Source: JAKOVR01 sp031415655
Lineage (GTDB): Bacteria; Actinomycetota; Acidimicrobiia; Acidimicrobiales; Acidimicrobilacustridaceae
NCBI GenBank assembly: GCA_031415655.1
Contig: JANOSD010000029.1
Coordinates: forward strand, 1 to 64,000
Direction of reading: 5' to 3'
DNA: 64,000 nucleotides
In this document: piece after piece, positions 8,759 through 17,905 of the stretch
How positions within the stretch are numbered: the first letter of the stretch is position 1
How the letters are laid out: each line of letters opens with the position of its first letter
Made by a program: the position numbers and the translations under genes
Notes under the pieces: generated by a model
The model's input: the letters and a program-made list of their open reading frames with translations, nothing else
The model's database searches: none
What the model was told of the DNA's origin: nothing

Positions 8759-11700
8759 TCCCGCACCGGTTGGATCGAACGGACCCGACCATCCCACGTG
8801 AACCGGGTGGAGGTGACCGGTTCGTCGCCCGACGGGGGATGGAGGTGGTGGATCGCGATGCCGTCGAGCGACGCGTACTGGCACCATTCGTGATCGCTGG
8901 TGAACACCGCGTCGAGGTCCCACGCTGTGAACGTGCCAAACAACTGCGCCCGGTTGGCGGCGTCGACCCCCGCAAAGAGCTCGTCGAGGAGGATCAGCCG
9001 CGGGCAGGCCGCAGGCTCGCCGTGCTCATCGGTGTAGTGAGCGGCGATGGAAGCCAGCATTGGCAAGTGCAACGCCACGGATCGCTCGCCGGTCGAGAGC
9101 CGCTGCAATCGTTTGGCCGTGGCCGGCTGGAAGCCTTCCCAGTCGCGGTGGCCGAGCTGCAAGGTGAAGCGATGCCACGTGCGGTAGTCGAGGGTCTCGC
9201 GCAGCCGAGCTTCCCATGGCGCGTTCGCTTCGAGCTCCGCACGGGCCTGATCCACGCGGGCCCGGACGAAGTCCTGCAACGACACTCGCTCGTCGTCGGT
9301 CAAGTCCGCCGGGTCGCGAAGCAACAACGCCCGAGCGGACTTCACGGCGTCGAGTTGCTCAGGATCCACCTCCCAGCGGAGACGCACCTGCACACCACCG
9401 GCTGCCGTGCGCACCTTGGCGAGCTGCACGTTGATGCCGTCGACCAGACGGTTGGCCAGGCGAATCCGATCGGCCAATGCTCGGCGCACACTCCCGGCCA
9501 GGGTTTGCTCGAACAGTCGCTCTTCGTCGGCGGCCAGTTCCGCTCGGCCCGTCGCCAACTCCGCGGCCAGGCTGGCGGCCAGCTCATCGATGCGGCGACG
9601 GACGCCGGCCACCGCCGCCCGCAGCACCCACCATCCCTGATCGCTCAGCTCCCGTGCGAGGTCGACCCGTCCGCCGAGCAGGCCCTGGGCGTGGTGCATG
9701 CGCTCTTCCACGCGGGCCGAACGCCGTTCTTCGGCTTGCGGGTCCGATGCTGCCGCCGGGAGTTCGGCGGCGGTGCGGCGAGCAGCGAGGAGCACCGCCG
9801 TGAGGCCGTCGAGCGCCTCCGGCCGGCTTTGGCCGGCATCGTCGACGAGCCCGTCAGTGATCGCCGCCACGAACCGAACGTGGGCCTCCGCCCGGTCCTG
9901 ATCGGCGCGTGCCCGCACCTGCTCTGCTTCGGTGACCGCGGTCTCGAGTCCGCCCCGTTTCCGTTCGAGTGCGGCTTGGTTCTCTCGTAGCCCTCGGAGG
10001 TGATCCTTGCCCTCGTGACGCTCGGCATCGAGGGTGCCGATACGGCCGAGCACCGCCTCGTAGGTGTCGCCGATCGACGATTCCAGCGTGCGGAGCTTGC
10101 CCTCACGCTCCGCCAAGAGCCGGCCGCTTTCGGCCGCAACGGTCGCGGCCTCATCGGCGCGGGCACGGGCGCCGGCCACTTCCTCGGTCACGGCTTCGAG
10201 GGCGCGCATGGCGTGGGCAACCTCTCTCGAACGGCGGCACCAAGAACGCACCGCCTGCTCCAACTGGCCGAGCGCGGTTTCCACCTGGTCGAGACCAGCG
10301 GCGTCGGTGGGAAGTTGGTGACGGGAACCCACGGCGGTGAGCGCTTGGCGGGCGTCGCGTACCTTGGCTTCGGCCTCGGACAGCCGCTGCCGGGCGGCGT
10401 GCAGGCGTTGTTCGGCATCGACGAGCCGGCTCAGTGCCACCTCCAACGCAATGATGGCCGCCGTGACGGCAACGCCGTCCGGGGCCGTGGCCAGGTTGGT
10501 GTCGACGGCCTCGGCCCGGCGGGTCAGATCGTCGAGGGCGCGATCGATGCGCGCGATCTCCAGCTCGCAGGCGGCGAGGGCCTCGTCGAGTTCAACCAGA
10601 CGGGCCAATCGACGTCGCTCTCGTGCCGCTGCACCGAGCAGGGAGGCCGGGCGTGACGCGCCCCGGCCGAACGCCGTTCCCAACTGAAAGGTGCCGTCCA
10701 TGCCGATCACGACGCTGCCGATCACGACGCCCGCTTCGGCGGGCGCTGCGATGGCCGGCTCGATGTCCGAACGGAGGGCCGGGCCGTGCGCACTCGGTCG
10801 GACGGCGATTGCCCCGAGCACTGCAGCCACGACGTCGGTGGGCACGGGTGCCGCGCCGGGGGTCTGGCGGGAACTCCCGGACGCCGGTTCGTTCTCCGGC
10901 AATGGTGTGAGCCAGTCGAGCAACGACCCTTCGACGGCCGTACCGGTGGACAACGCCACGTCGGCGTGATCAAGAGGGAGGTCGACGGTGCCGTCCGGGG
11001 TCACCCATGCGTCGAGCAGTCCGGCAGCGTCGAGGGCTGCTTCGAGCCGGTCGATCACCGACTCCGCCCCGCCATCGGCACCGCTATCGAAGTTGGTCGC
11101 CGGATCACTGCTGGTGTTGGTGGCGGTGCCGGTGGTGGCAGCGACCGCGGCCACATCGACCAGTTGCCAGAGCGGCGCCCCGGCGCGACCACGGTCGGTA
11201 CGGGCCGATCGCCACGCCGGACTGGGAGGATCGACGAGACCGCCGTCGGCCACCTCTTGTCGTTCGTTGGTGAGGCGACGGCGTTCGGTTTCGATGCCTT
11301 CACGCTCGAACGACAGGTCTCGCCGCTCGACCGCCAACTCGGCGCGAATGTCGCCGGCCAGTCGGGCTACCGCGGCGGTGACGAGCTCGGGTTGAAACGG
11401 GGGAGCAGGCATGGCCGCACGAACCCGGTCGGGGCCGATGGCAGCGCATCCCGAGATCCAGTGGTGAAGCTCGGCGGCGAAGGTTTGATTGGCTTGTTCG
11501 AGTTCGGCCATCCGGACCAACCGACCAGCGCGGCGGTCCTCGACCGTGACCTCGTCGGCCTCCACCGCCTGCTCGGCGTGCGTGCGTTCCTGCACGGCGC
11601 GGTCGTAGGCGCCGAGCGCGGTGCGCACTTCGGCGATGAGCATTCGGCGTGAACGCAACCACGCCTGGGCCAACGTTTCGCCCTCGTCGGCATCGCCCAC

Positions 11701-13023
11701 CGACTGAATCTGGTCGGCCAATCCTTCGGCGGCCAACGACACTGAGGTCTCGCGCAGCGTCGTCGTCGACGTGGCGAGATCGCCGTCGGCGGCGGCGAGA
11801 TCACCGGTGCTCCGGTCGAGCCGAGCGGCGCTCTGGGCGGCATCGGCGGTCCGTTGCCGGGCGTGCTCACCATCGCGGGTGGACCGGCGATGAAGGCCTT
11901 CGACCTCGGTGCGTAGGTCGTACAGCGAGGCGCCGTCGCGGTAGGCATCACTGGCTTTCAACGCGTCGATCTCCACATCGACGACGTCGAGCCGATCGGC
12001 CAACGTGATCACGGCGGCGCTGGTGGCGTCGGCTTCGGTGGCCACCTGGGCGAGCGCGTCCTTTGCCTCGCGTTCATTTCGGCTGACCCGATCACGCGCC
12101 GTCTCGGCGGTGATCACCGCATCGGCGACGCCGGCCACCACCGCTTGGGCGTAGTTGCGCTGCCCGTTGCCGAGGGCGTGCACTTCTTCCAGCTCGGTTT
12201 CGAGCCGGGCCAGTTCGGCCCGGCGCCGATCAAGCCGTTCGAATCCCTCGGCGACAACCGCCAAGTCGTGATCGTCGATCGGGGGCAACGCCTCGGAGAG
12301 GACCTCGGACAGCTTGGCGAGGTCGAGGTTCTGGGACAGCTTCTCCTTGCGTAGCGCCAGGAGGGCCGTGATCACCGACGAGTAGCGGTCGGCGGAGAAG
12401 CCGGGAAACAACGTGGCGCGAACAGCGGTGCGGTGGTCGTCGGCGGAACCGTGTACCCGCCCTCGATCACCGATCGCCTCGATGAGGGACTTACGGGACA
12501 GTGCCACCCGTTGTTCGTCGAGCAGAAGCAGATCGTGACCCACCGATTGGGTGGTGGTGAAGAAGTCGAGGTCGGTCTTGCGGGTGGAGGAAGACGCCCG
12601 GACTCTCGCCCCCACCGTGAAACACTCGACGCCGCGACGGAACTCAACCCAGGCAAACCCGGCACGGTTGGGTTCGTCGGTGCCGGTCATCACCCGCTCA
12701 TAGAGCCCGCCGCGCGACTTGGAAGCCGACGTGAGGCGGTTCGGGGAAGCATCGGCGTCGAGCAGGAATGGGAGTAGCAGTTCGAGCGCCATCGACTTAC
12801 CGGAACCATTCGGACCGCGAAGCAGCAGACGGCCGTGGTAGAGCTCGAAGGTCTCGTCCCAGTAACGCCACAACGACACCAATCCGGCGCGGCTTGGTTG
12901 CCAGCGGTGCGGTGGTCCGGTCCAGCCAGGATTCTCGGTCCCCCCAGAATCGTCGGTCCACTCGGAATCGTCGGTGGGAGCGGAATCTTCGGTGGGGTCG
13001 AGGGATAGATCGGTGGTGGTCAT
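8755..13023 (-). CDS. jetC: Wadjet type III JetC (SMC/MukB-like ATPase, TIGR02680)
   Basis: This 1422-residue protein is the motor of the Wadjet complex. Walker A GPNGSGKS is at residues 70-77. Long charged helical arms fill the middle, with an Ala/Gly-rich interruption at about 600-760 that is likely the hinge region. The ABC signature LSTGE is at about 1309-1313, and Walker B LILLDELFAGVD has its acidic pair at D1347/E1348. It should dimerise and extrude DNA loops with JetA and JetB. The first 35 residues are acidic and rich in Ser, Thr and Asp, an extension before the conserved part. The start ATG overlaps the jetB stop (ATGA), and the stop overlaps the jetD GTG. Confidence 0.92.
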   Translation of the reverse strand: MTTTDLSLDPTEDSAPTDDSEWTDDSGGTENPGWTGPPHRWQPSRAGLVSLWRYWDETFELYHGRLLLRGPNGSGKSMALELLLPFLLDADASPNRLTSASKSRGGLYERVMTGTDEPNRAGFAWVEFRRGVECFTVGARVRASSSTRKTDLDFFTTTQSVGHDLLLLDEQRVALSRKSLIEAIGDRGRVHGSADDHRTAVRATLFPGFSADRYSSVITALLALRKEKLSQNLDLAKLSEVLSEALPPIDDHDLAVVAEGFERLDRRRAELARLETELEEVHALGNGQRNYAQAVVAGVADAVITAETARDRVSRNEREAKDALAQVATEADATSAAVITLADRLDVVDVEIDALKASDAYRDGASLYDLRTEVEGLHRRSTRDGEHARQRTADAAQSAARLDRSTGDLAAADGDLATSTTTLRETSVSLAAEGLADQIQSVGDADEGETLAQAWLRSRRMLIAEVRTALGAYDRAVQERTHAEQAVEADEVTVEDRRAGRLVRMAELEQANQTFAAELHHWISGCAAIGPDRVRAAMPAPPFQPELVTAAVARLAGDIRAELAVERRDLSFEREGIETERRRLTNERQEVADGGLVDPPSPAWRSARTDRGRAGAPLWQLVDVAAVAATTGTATNTSSDPATNFDSGADGGAESVIDRLEAALDAAGLLDAWVTPDGTVDLPLDHADVALSTGTAVEGSLLDWLTPLPENEPASGSSRQTPGAAPVPTDVVAAVLGAIAVRPSAHGPALRSDIEPAIAAPAEAGVVIGSVVIGMDGTFQLGTAFGRGASRPASLLGAAARERRRLARLVELDEALAACELEIARIDRALDDLTRRAEAVDTNLATAPDGVAVTAAIIALEVALSRLVDAEQRLHAARQRLSEAEAKVRDARQALTAVGSRHQLPTDAAGLDQVETALGQLEQAVRSWCRRSREVAHAMRALEAVTEEVAGARARADEAATVAAESGRLLAEREGKLRTLESSIGDTYEAVLGRIGTLDAERHEGKDHLRGLRENQAALERKRGGLETAVTEAEQVRARADQDRAEAHVRFVAAITDGLVDDAGQSRPEALDGLTAVLLAARRTAAELPAAASDPQAEERRSARVEERMHHAQGLLGGRVDLARELSDQGWWVLRAAVAGVRRRIDELAASLAAELATGRAELAADEERLFEQTLAGSVRRALADRIRLANRLVDGINVQLAKVRTAAGGVQVRLRWEVDPEQLDAVKSARALLLRDPADLTDDERVSLQDFVRARVDQARAELEANAPWEARLRETLDYRTWHRFTLQLGHRDWEGFQPATAKRLQRLSTGERSVALHLPMLASIAAHYTDEHGEPAACPRLILLDELFAGVDAANRAQLFGTFTAWDLDAVFTSDHEWCQYASLDGIAIHHLHPPSGDEPVTSTRFTWDGRVRSIQPVRE

Positions 13024-14282
13024 GGCACGAGATCGAAGAGGTTGGTTTGCGACAGGGTGGAAGATTCGTCGTTGGGGCGGCGGATAGTGGGCTCACCGGC
13101 GCGGTAACGGGCTAGCACGGGCCGGGCCGAGAACGTACCGTCGGACTCCCGTCGGAGCAGCCCAAACCCGCACAGCAGGTCGATCGTTTCCCGGGCGAGT
13201 TGGCGGGGGCCTGCTCCCTCCCGAAATGCCTTCGCCCAGCCCGGAACCCTTTCGAGCAACCGTTCGACCTCGTGGAACACGTCGGCCTCGCTGAGCCGGC
13301 CAAGGCTGCGAACACCGTCGGCGTCCACCATCACGAACCGGTCGATGAGCAGCAGGGCGCACTGGTGGACGTTGCCGTGGGGGGCCGGGAAGCGGTCGTC
13401 GGTGGCAATGCCATCGGGGTCGATTGCCAGCAGGCCTTCGCCCCGTGACTCCCACTCGAACCCCGCTGCCGTCACCCGATCGCGCAGCCACCGGCGCCCG
13501 CTCGGGCTGGCGAGGTACTCCCGCTCACCGTCGCTCAGCTCGTCAAGATGCACCACGGGGTCGTCGAGCAGACGCCGAGCCAATTGGTGGCGCGCCCAAC
13601 GCAGCCGTTGTTCTTCCGTGGTGCCGTGGTAGTCGGTGGCGGCCTCGCCGTAGCGGCTCTCGCGCAGCAACGTGTGGGTGGCGGCTTCGGTGTCGAGCTC
13701 GGGGTCGAGGGCGCTCGGGGCGAGGCCGGCGACCAGCAGATGGTGGAGACGGACGGTGTCGGCGGTGAGCAAGGCATTGGCTTGGTCGCTCTCGACGAAC
13801 GACTCGACGTCGCCGCCCGATGGGCGCAGCGCCCCACGTTCGATCAACGCGTTGAGCGCGTCCACAAAGGCGGACCGTTCCGAACGTTTGCTTGAATCCA
13901 ACCGGGCATCCGGCGTGATGGCGCCGGCCAGAAAGCCCACGGTGGTGACGGGGTGGCGAACGAGTTCGGCGGCGATGAGGCAGAGCAGTTGGTAACGACG
14001 CCGGTCGAACGGCGCCTTCGAACCACGCGATCGTTGGAGGGGACGGCTCACGTCGATCGACGATGCCCGTTTGGCGAGGCGGGCGAAACCGGACGTGGTG
14101 TCGACGGTGAGTCGCCAACCGCAGGACTCCTCGAACCACGAAACGAGCCACGTCTGGTGCCGAGCGACAAGGCGAAACTCGTCAGGCTGGGCCTCGGCAT
14201 CAAGCAGCGGCGACCGCAAGAGCAGCCGAATGACGACCGAACGTTCGTGGGCAAGGTCGTCGGCCAACCGGTGTTCAGCCAT
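13020..14282 (-). CDS. jetB: Wadjet type III JetB (DUF2398, TIGR02678)
   Basis: The 420-residue product fits the DUF2398/TIGR02678 family, the kite-like (MukE-like) subunit of type III Wadjet. Recognisable stretches are the N-terminal ERSVVIRLLLRSPLL, the central RRRYQLLCLIAAELVRHP and the C-terminal TIDLLCGFGLLRR winged-helix-like part. The ATG at 14280-14282 is chosen because it overlaps the end of jetA by 8 bases and begins the conserved sequence; the longer frame to 14456 only reads through jetA. Its job is inferred from the family: it links the JetC heads with JetA. Confidence 0.88.
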   Translation of the reverse strand: MAEHRLADDLAHERSVVIRLLLRSPLLDAEAQPDEFRLVARHQTWLVSWFEESCGWRLTVDTTSGFARLAKRASSIDVSRPLQRSRGSKAPFDRRRYQLLCLIAAELVRHPVTTVGFLAGAITPDARLDSSKRSERSAFVDALNALIERGALRPSGGDVESFVESDQANALLTADTVRLHHLLVAGLAPSALDPELDTEAATHTLLRESRYGEAATDYHGTTEEQRLRWARHQLARRLLDDPVVHLDELSDGEREYLASPSGRRWLRDRVTAAGFEWESRGEGLLAIDPDGIATDDRFPAPHGNVHQCALLLIDRFVMVDADGVRSLGRLSEADVFHEVERLLERVPGWAKAFREGAGPRQLARETIDLLCGFGLLRRESDGTFSARPVLARYRAGEPTIRRPNDESSTLSQTNLFDLVP

Positions 14283-15894
14283 GCGGGGTCCCGGCGCCGA
14301 CGAGGTGGGGTTCGAGGTCGTCTTCCGACGGCAGTTCCGAGGCGGGTGGCGGCGGCGGTTCGGCGGGGGCGACCAAGTGGGTTCGAGTGATGGTGACGTG
14401 GAAGTCGGGGCTGTCGAGCACACCGTCGTGGCTTTCGAGTCGGGTCCGCCGTCCATCGCCGGGATCGGTGATCACGATCTCCACGGCGCCGTCGACGGAG
14501 AGAGCATGGCGTTCACCACTGGGGCTGGCAGCGGCGTCAAGCGCAGTGCTGAGCAGGTTGAGCAGTTCCTGGAGTTGCTCACCCGACAACGTTGGGAACG
14601 ACGAAAGACGCACCTGGCCGTCGGTAAACAACGCCGCCCGAACCTCGTCGTGGGCGGCGAGTTCGTGCGCGGCCATTCGCTGGCGGAGCTCTCGCAGGCG
14701 AGCGGGGTCTTCCACCGATCGGGGTCGTCCCCGTTGCTGCAACGAGCCGCTGGTGCGAAGGGCGGGCGCCACTTCCACCACGTCGGCGACGAGCCACGAG
14801 GTGGACGGGCCGACGTCGTCGTCGGGACCTACGAGGTGGGCGTGCCGCGAGCTCCACATCCCGAACGCCGCGCCGAACAACCGGTGAGCATCGTCGTCGC
14901 CGGGGGCGGCGGCAAACCATGCGGCGAGTTGGCGAAAGTCGGCCGCCACCGACGCCGACCGTCGGCGGCTGTCCCATCGGCGTTCGAGCACCCGCAGCAG
15001 CTCGATGATCGCCGTGCGGGCGATATCGAGCAGGCCGTTGATACGGGGGGAGGTTGCGTCAGCCGGGTTGAACCACACCTGAAGGGCGTGCCAGCGACGG
15101 GCCCGTTCGCCGAGCCAGTCGGGACCGGGATCGTCGCCGGACACGGGGGCGAGGTTGGCGCCGGCGAGTGCCCGATCGAACAGTGTGGGCAACCCGATCT
15201 CGTGGAGTTGCGTGAGCACGGCGGCGAGGCGACGTTGCGGACGCTCCACGTTGTGCACGTATTCCTCAAGGTACGCAACGGTGCGCCGCTTGACGTCGGC
15301 GAACACCTCGTCGTCGGTGGCATCGTCTCGAAGCAGTCGTTGCAGGTGCCCGTTGAATTGGCGCACGCTGGTGACAAGCCCGGCCATGTGGTTCTCGATT
15401 TCGGCGAGCTGGATATGGATGCGGGCGTCAGTGTCGGAGCTCGCGCCGAGGGCGAGCAGCACGGTGAGCTCGTGTAGACCATCGCCGATGGCATCGAGGA
15501 TGGCGGGTTGCAGACCTACGGCGTGACGGAGCGCGTCGACAGCATGGAGCACCCCGCCGATCGCCGCCTCGCCCCGCTCCGTCAATGCCCACTGGAGGTT
15601 GCGTCGCTCGAACTCCTCCGGCGTGGCGTAGTGGGCACCGTGATCCTGGGTGGCTTCGAGCAGGCCCCAACCCACGAGCGAGGCGAGCGCGCGTTGGAGC
15701 ACCTCGTCGTCGACCGTGTCATCCCACCCGACGTCGGGCAACACCAGGTGGACTTGTTCGAGGTTGAGCGCGGGGGACAGCACCGCCGCTTCCTCGAAGG
15801 CCGACATCAACGCCAGATGCAGGTCACGAAGGTCGGTGGTCGTGAACCGGAACAGGTCCGCGTCGACTGCCCGCCAGATCCTCCGTTCGGCCAT
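14275..15894 (-). CDS. jetA: Wadjet type III JetA (DUF2397, TIGR02677)
   Basis: The 539-residue product matches DUF2397/TIGR02677, the kleisin-like (MukF-like) subunit. It opens with the family pattern LFRFTTTDLRDLHLALMSAF, continues through helical segments (HIQLAEIENHMAGLVTSVRQ) and ends with a Pro-rich tail. The ATG at 15892-15894 is preferred over upstream in-frame starts, because the 60 residues before it are Arg/Cys-rich and unlike the family. It is the first gene of the jetABCD unit. The promoter should lie in 15895-16051, shared with the divergent kinase, but I could not identify boxes there. Confidence 0.9.
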   Translation of the reverse strand: MAERRIWRAVDADLFRFTTTDLRDLHLALMSAFEEAAVLSPALNLEQVHLVLPDVGWDDTVDDEVLQRALASLVGWGLLEATQDHGAHYATPEEFERRNLQWALTERGEAAIGGVLHAVDALRHAVGLQPAILDAIGDGLHELTVLLALGASSDTDARIHIQLAEIENHMAGLVTSVRQFNGHLQRLLRDDATDDEVFADVKRRTVAYLEEYVHNVERPQRRLAAVLTQLHEIGLPTLFDRALAGANLAPVSGDDPGPDWLGERARRWHALQVWFNPADATSPRINGLLDIARTAIIELLRVLERRWDSRRRSASVAADFRQLAAWFAAAPGDDDAHRLFGAAFGMWSSRHAHLVGPDDDVGPSTSWLVADVVEVAPALRTSGSLQQRGRPRSVEDPARLRELRQRMAAHELAAHDEVRAALFTDGQVRLSSFPTLSGEQLQELLNLLSTALDAAASPSGERHALSVDGAVEIVITDPGDGRRTRLESHDGVLDSPDFHVTITRTHLVAPAEPPPPPASELPSEDDLEPHLVGAGTPHG

Positions 15895-16051
15895 GCCCAG
15901 CACAGTACCGAGCCCATAGGCACCGACCGGCAACAATCGACGCCGTTCGCAACAACGGCACCGAGCCCAACGGCAGCAGGGTTCCGGACCCGGCGTCCCC
16001 GGGCCGCGTCCCCGGGCCGGCTTCTTCGATCGTGGGTCGTAACATGCGCGG

Positions 16052-17866
16052 GTGAGCTTCGACGCCGGGTTCACGATCCCCGGCTACCAGATTGAATCGT
16101 TGATTGGTCAGGGCGCGTTCGCTCGCGTATACCTGGCCGTGCAACCGCAGTATGCCCGGCGGGTTGCGGTTAAGGTGCTCGACGCCAACCTCACCGACGA
16201 ACGTTTGCGCTCCCAGTTCGAGCGGGAGTGCGCCGCCACGGGTGGGCTGGCGGGCCATCCCAACATTTTGATCGTGCTCGATGCCGGATTCACTTCCTCG
16301 GGCAAGCCCTACCTCACCGGCTCGCATTGTGAGGAGGGCAGCCTGGCCGAGCGGGTCGCCCGCGACGGACCGATGTCGGTGACCGACGTGCTGCGTATCG
16401 GCGTGAAACTCGCCGGGGCCCTCGACACCGCGCACCGCGCCGGCCTGGTCCACCGCGATATGAAGCCGGAGAACGTGCTGCTGTCGGGATTTGGCGAGCC
16501 GATGTTGGCGGACTGGGGGATCGCCACCATCACCTCTCGACTGTCCACCAAGGTGACGATGGCGGCGATGACTCCCAATCACGCCGCCCCCGAAGTGCTC
16601 GAGGGCAATCCCTCGTCGGCGTCATCGGACATCTACTCGTTGGGGTCCACGCTCTACGCCCTGTTGGCTGGCCGTCCGCCATTCACCATGGACGCCGGCA
16701 ACAACATCCTCACCCTGCTCGTGAAGGCGGCATCGGATCCGGTGCCCCCGATCCCTCGGGCCGACCTGCCCGTCGGGCTTTTCGATGCTCTGGTTCACGC
16801 CATGAGCAAACGCCCCGAACACCGACCCGAGTCCGCCGCCGCCTTCGGCCACGAACTCCAGCAGGTGCAGTATCAAATGGGGTTGCCCTACACCGAGCTG
16901 ATCACCCGATCGCCGGGACAGGGCACCGGGCCGATCGCGGCCACCGATGTCGCCGCCGCGCGTCAGCCAATCGCCGGCGAGTCACCGGCGGATGGCACGG
17001 TGATCCGTCCGGCATCCGGTCGTCGTTCGGGTTCGTCCGATCCCTCGCCCGCCGGTCCCTTGTCCGACGATCCCACCTCCGTCGATCCTCCGAACGCAGA
17101 CGCACCAGCGTTCGCGTGGGGCTCGGGCGGCTCGGGCGGCTCGGGCGGCAAAGACACTCCTCGACCGGTGGTGATCGATCCCACATCCACGGTCATGCAC
17201 GACCGTCATGCCCCGGTGATCGAACGACCGGCGTTGCCCGTCGCCGAGTCAACCCGACGCGGCAAACGAGGCCTCGTGGTCGCCGTCGTTCTTGTGCTCC
17301 TCGTTGTGGGTGGTGTCGGCTCTGCGGCCTTGGTCAATCGCAGCTCAGGAAACACAACGGGAGTGGCCGCCGGCGATCCCACCGCAACGGTTTCCACCAT
17401 CCGGGGCGGGAACGGCGTGGGTAGCGGTGGCGCCACCGGCTCGGCCCCCGCTGGCGGCAACCCCGTCGATTCGTCATCACCCGGTGCGCTGTCCACTTCC
17501 ACCGGCGGACCGTCCACCTCGGGCGGCGGGGTCACATCGTCGACCGCGGGCGGATCGACCGGCCCGAAAGCGCCCCGAGCCGTGAGCGTGGATCGCACCA
17601 CCGAGGGTCTTCAGGTGCAGTGGGAAGACGACAACGGCGGTCGTTACCCGTCGGTCTACGAAGTACTCAACCCGGCCGGCAAGCTCGTGAGCAAGGTGAG
17701 TGCCGTGAGCGCGGGCACACGCACGGCGGTGATCACCGAAACCCTCGACGGACCGCTCACGGTTACCGAGGAATACTGCGTAGCGGTCGGGACGATCGCC
17801 TCGACCGGTAAGCCGGTGTGGTCGGCGGCGCGATGCACCGACGGCTCCGAAATCCCGGTTCCCTGA
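16052..17866 (+). CDS. Transmembrane Ser/Thr protein kinase (PknB-like) with small extracellular domain
   Basis: The 604-residue protein starts at GTG 16052. An N-terminal kinase domain (about 11-275) shows GQGAFARV (19-26), K41, HRD (134-136) with KPEN, and DWG (154-156) in place of DFG. A Pro/Ser-rich juxtamembrane linker and one membrane helix (about 407-427) follow. The outside part has a Gly/Ser/Thr-rich stalk and one FN3-like beta domain (about 508-604). Opposite it on the other strand is the tgpA/DUF58/MoxR/FN3 operon. That set plus a kinase is the composition of the Bifidobacterium PFNA cluster, so this is likely the pkb2 equivalent. Substrates could include the FHA-bearing EccC-like ATPase at 26187, by inference only. 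DWG is a minor variant that usually leaves activity intact. Confidence 0.88.
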   Translation: MSFDAGFTIPGYQIESLIGQGAFARVYLAVQPQYARRVAVKVLDANLTDERLRSQFERECAATGGLAGHPNILIVLDAGFTSSGKPYLTGSHCEEGSLAERVARDGPMSVTDVLRIGVKLAGALDTAHRAGLVHRDMKPENVLLSGFGEPMLADWGIATITSRLSTKVTMAAMTPNHAAPEVLEGNPSSASSDIYSLGSTLYALLAGRPPFTMDAGNNILTLLVKAASDPVPPIPRADLPVGLFDALVHAMSKRPEHRPESAAAFGHELQQVQYQMGLPYTELITRSPGQGTGPIAATDVAAARQPIAGESPADGTVIRPASGRRSGSSDPSPAGPLSDDPTSVDPPNADAPAFAWGSGGSGGSGGKDTPRPVVIDPTSTVMHDRHAPVIERPALPVAESTRRGKRGLVVAVVLVLLVVGGVGSAALVNRSSGNTTGVAAGDPTATVSTIRGGNGVGSGGATGSAPAGGNPVDSSSPGALSTSTGGPSTSGGGVTSSTAGGSTGPKAPRAVSVDRTTEGLQVQWEDDNGGRYPSVYEVLNPAGKLVSKVSAVSAGTRTAVITETLDGPLTVTEEYCVAVGTIASTGKPVWSAARCTDGSEIPVP

Positions 17867-17905
17867 TCAGCCATTCCGTCGCCAACGTTCTGGCGCGTGG
17901 AACAT

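Noticed and set aside
8770..9990. Plus-strand open frame of 406 codons
   Set aside because: It lies entirely antisense to jetC, with Arg/Gly/His-rich composition and no domain.
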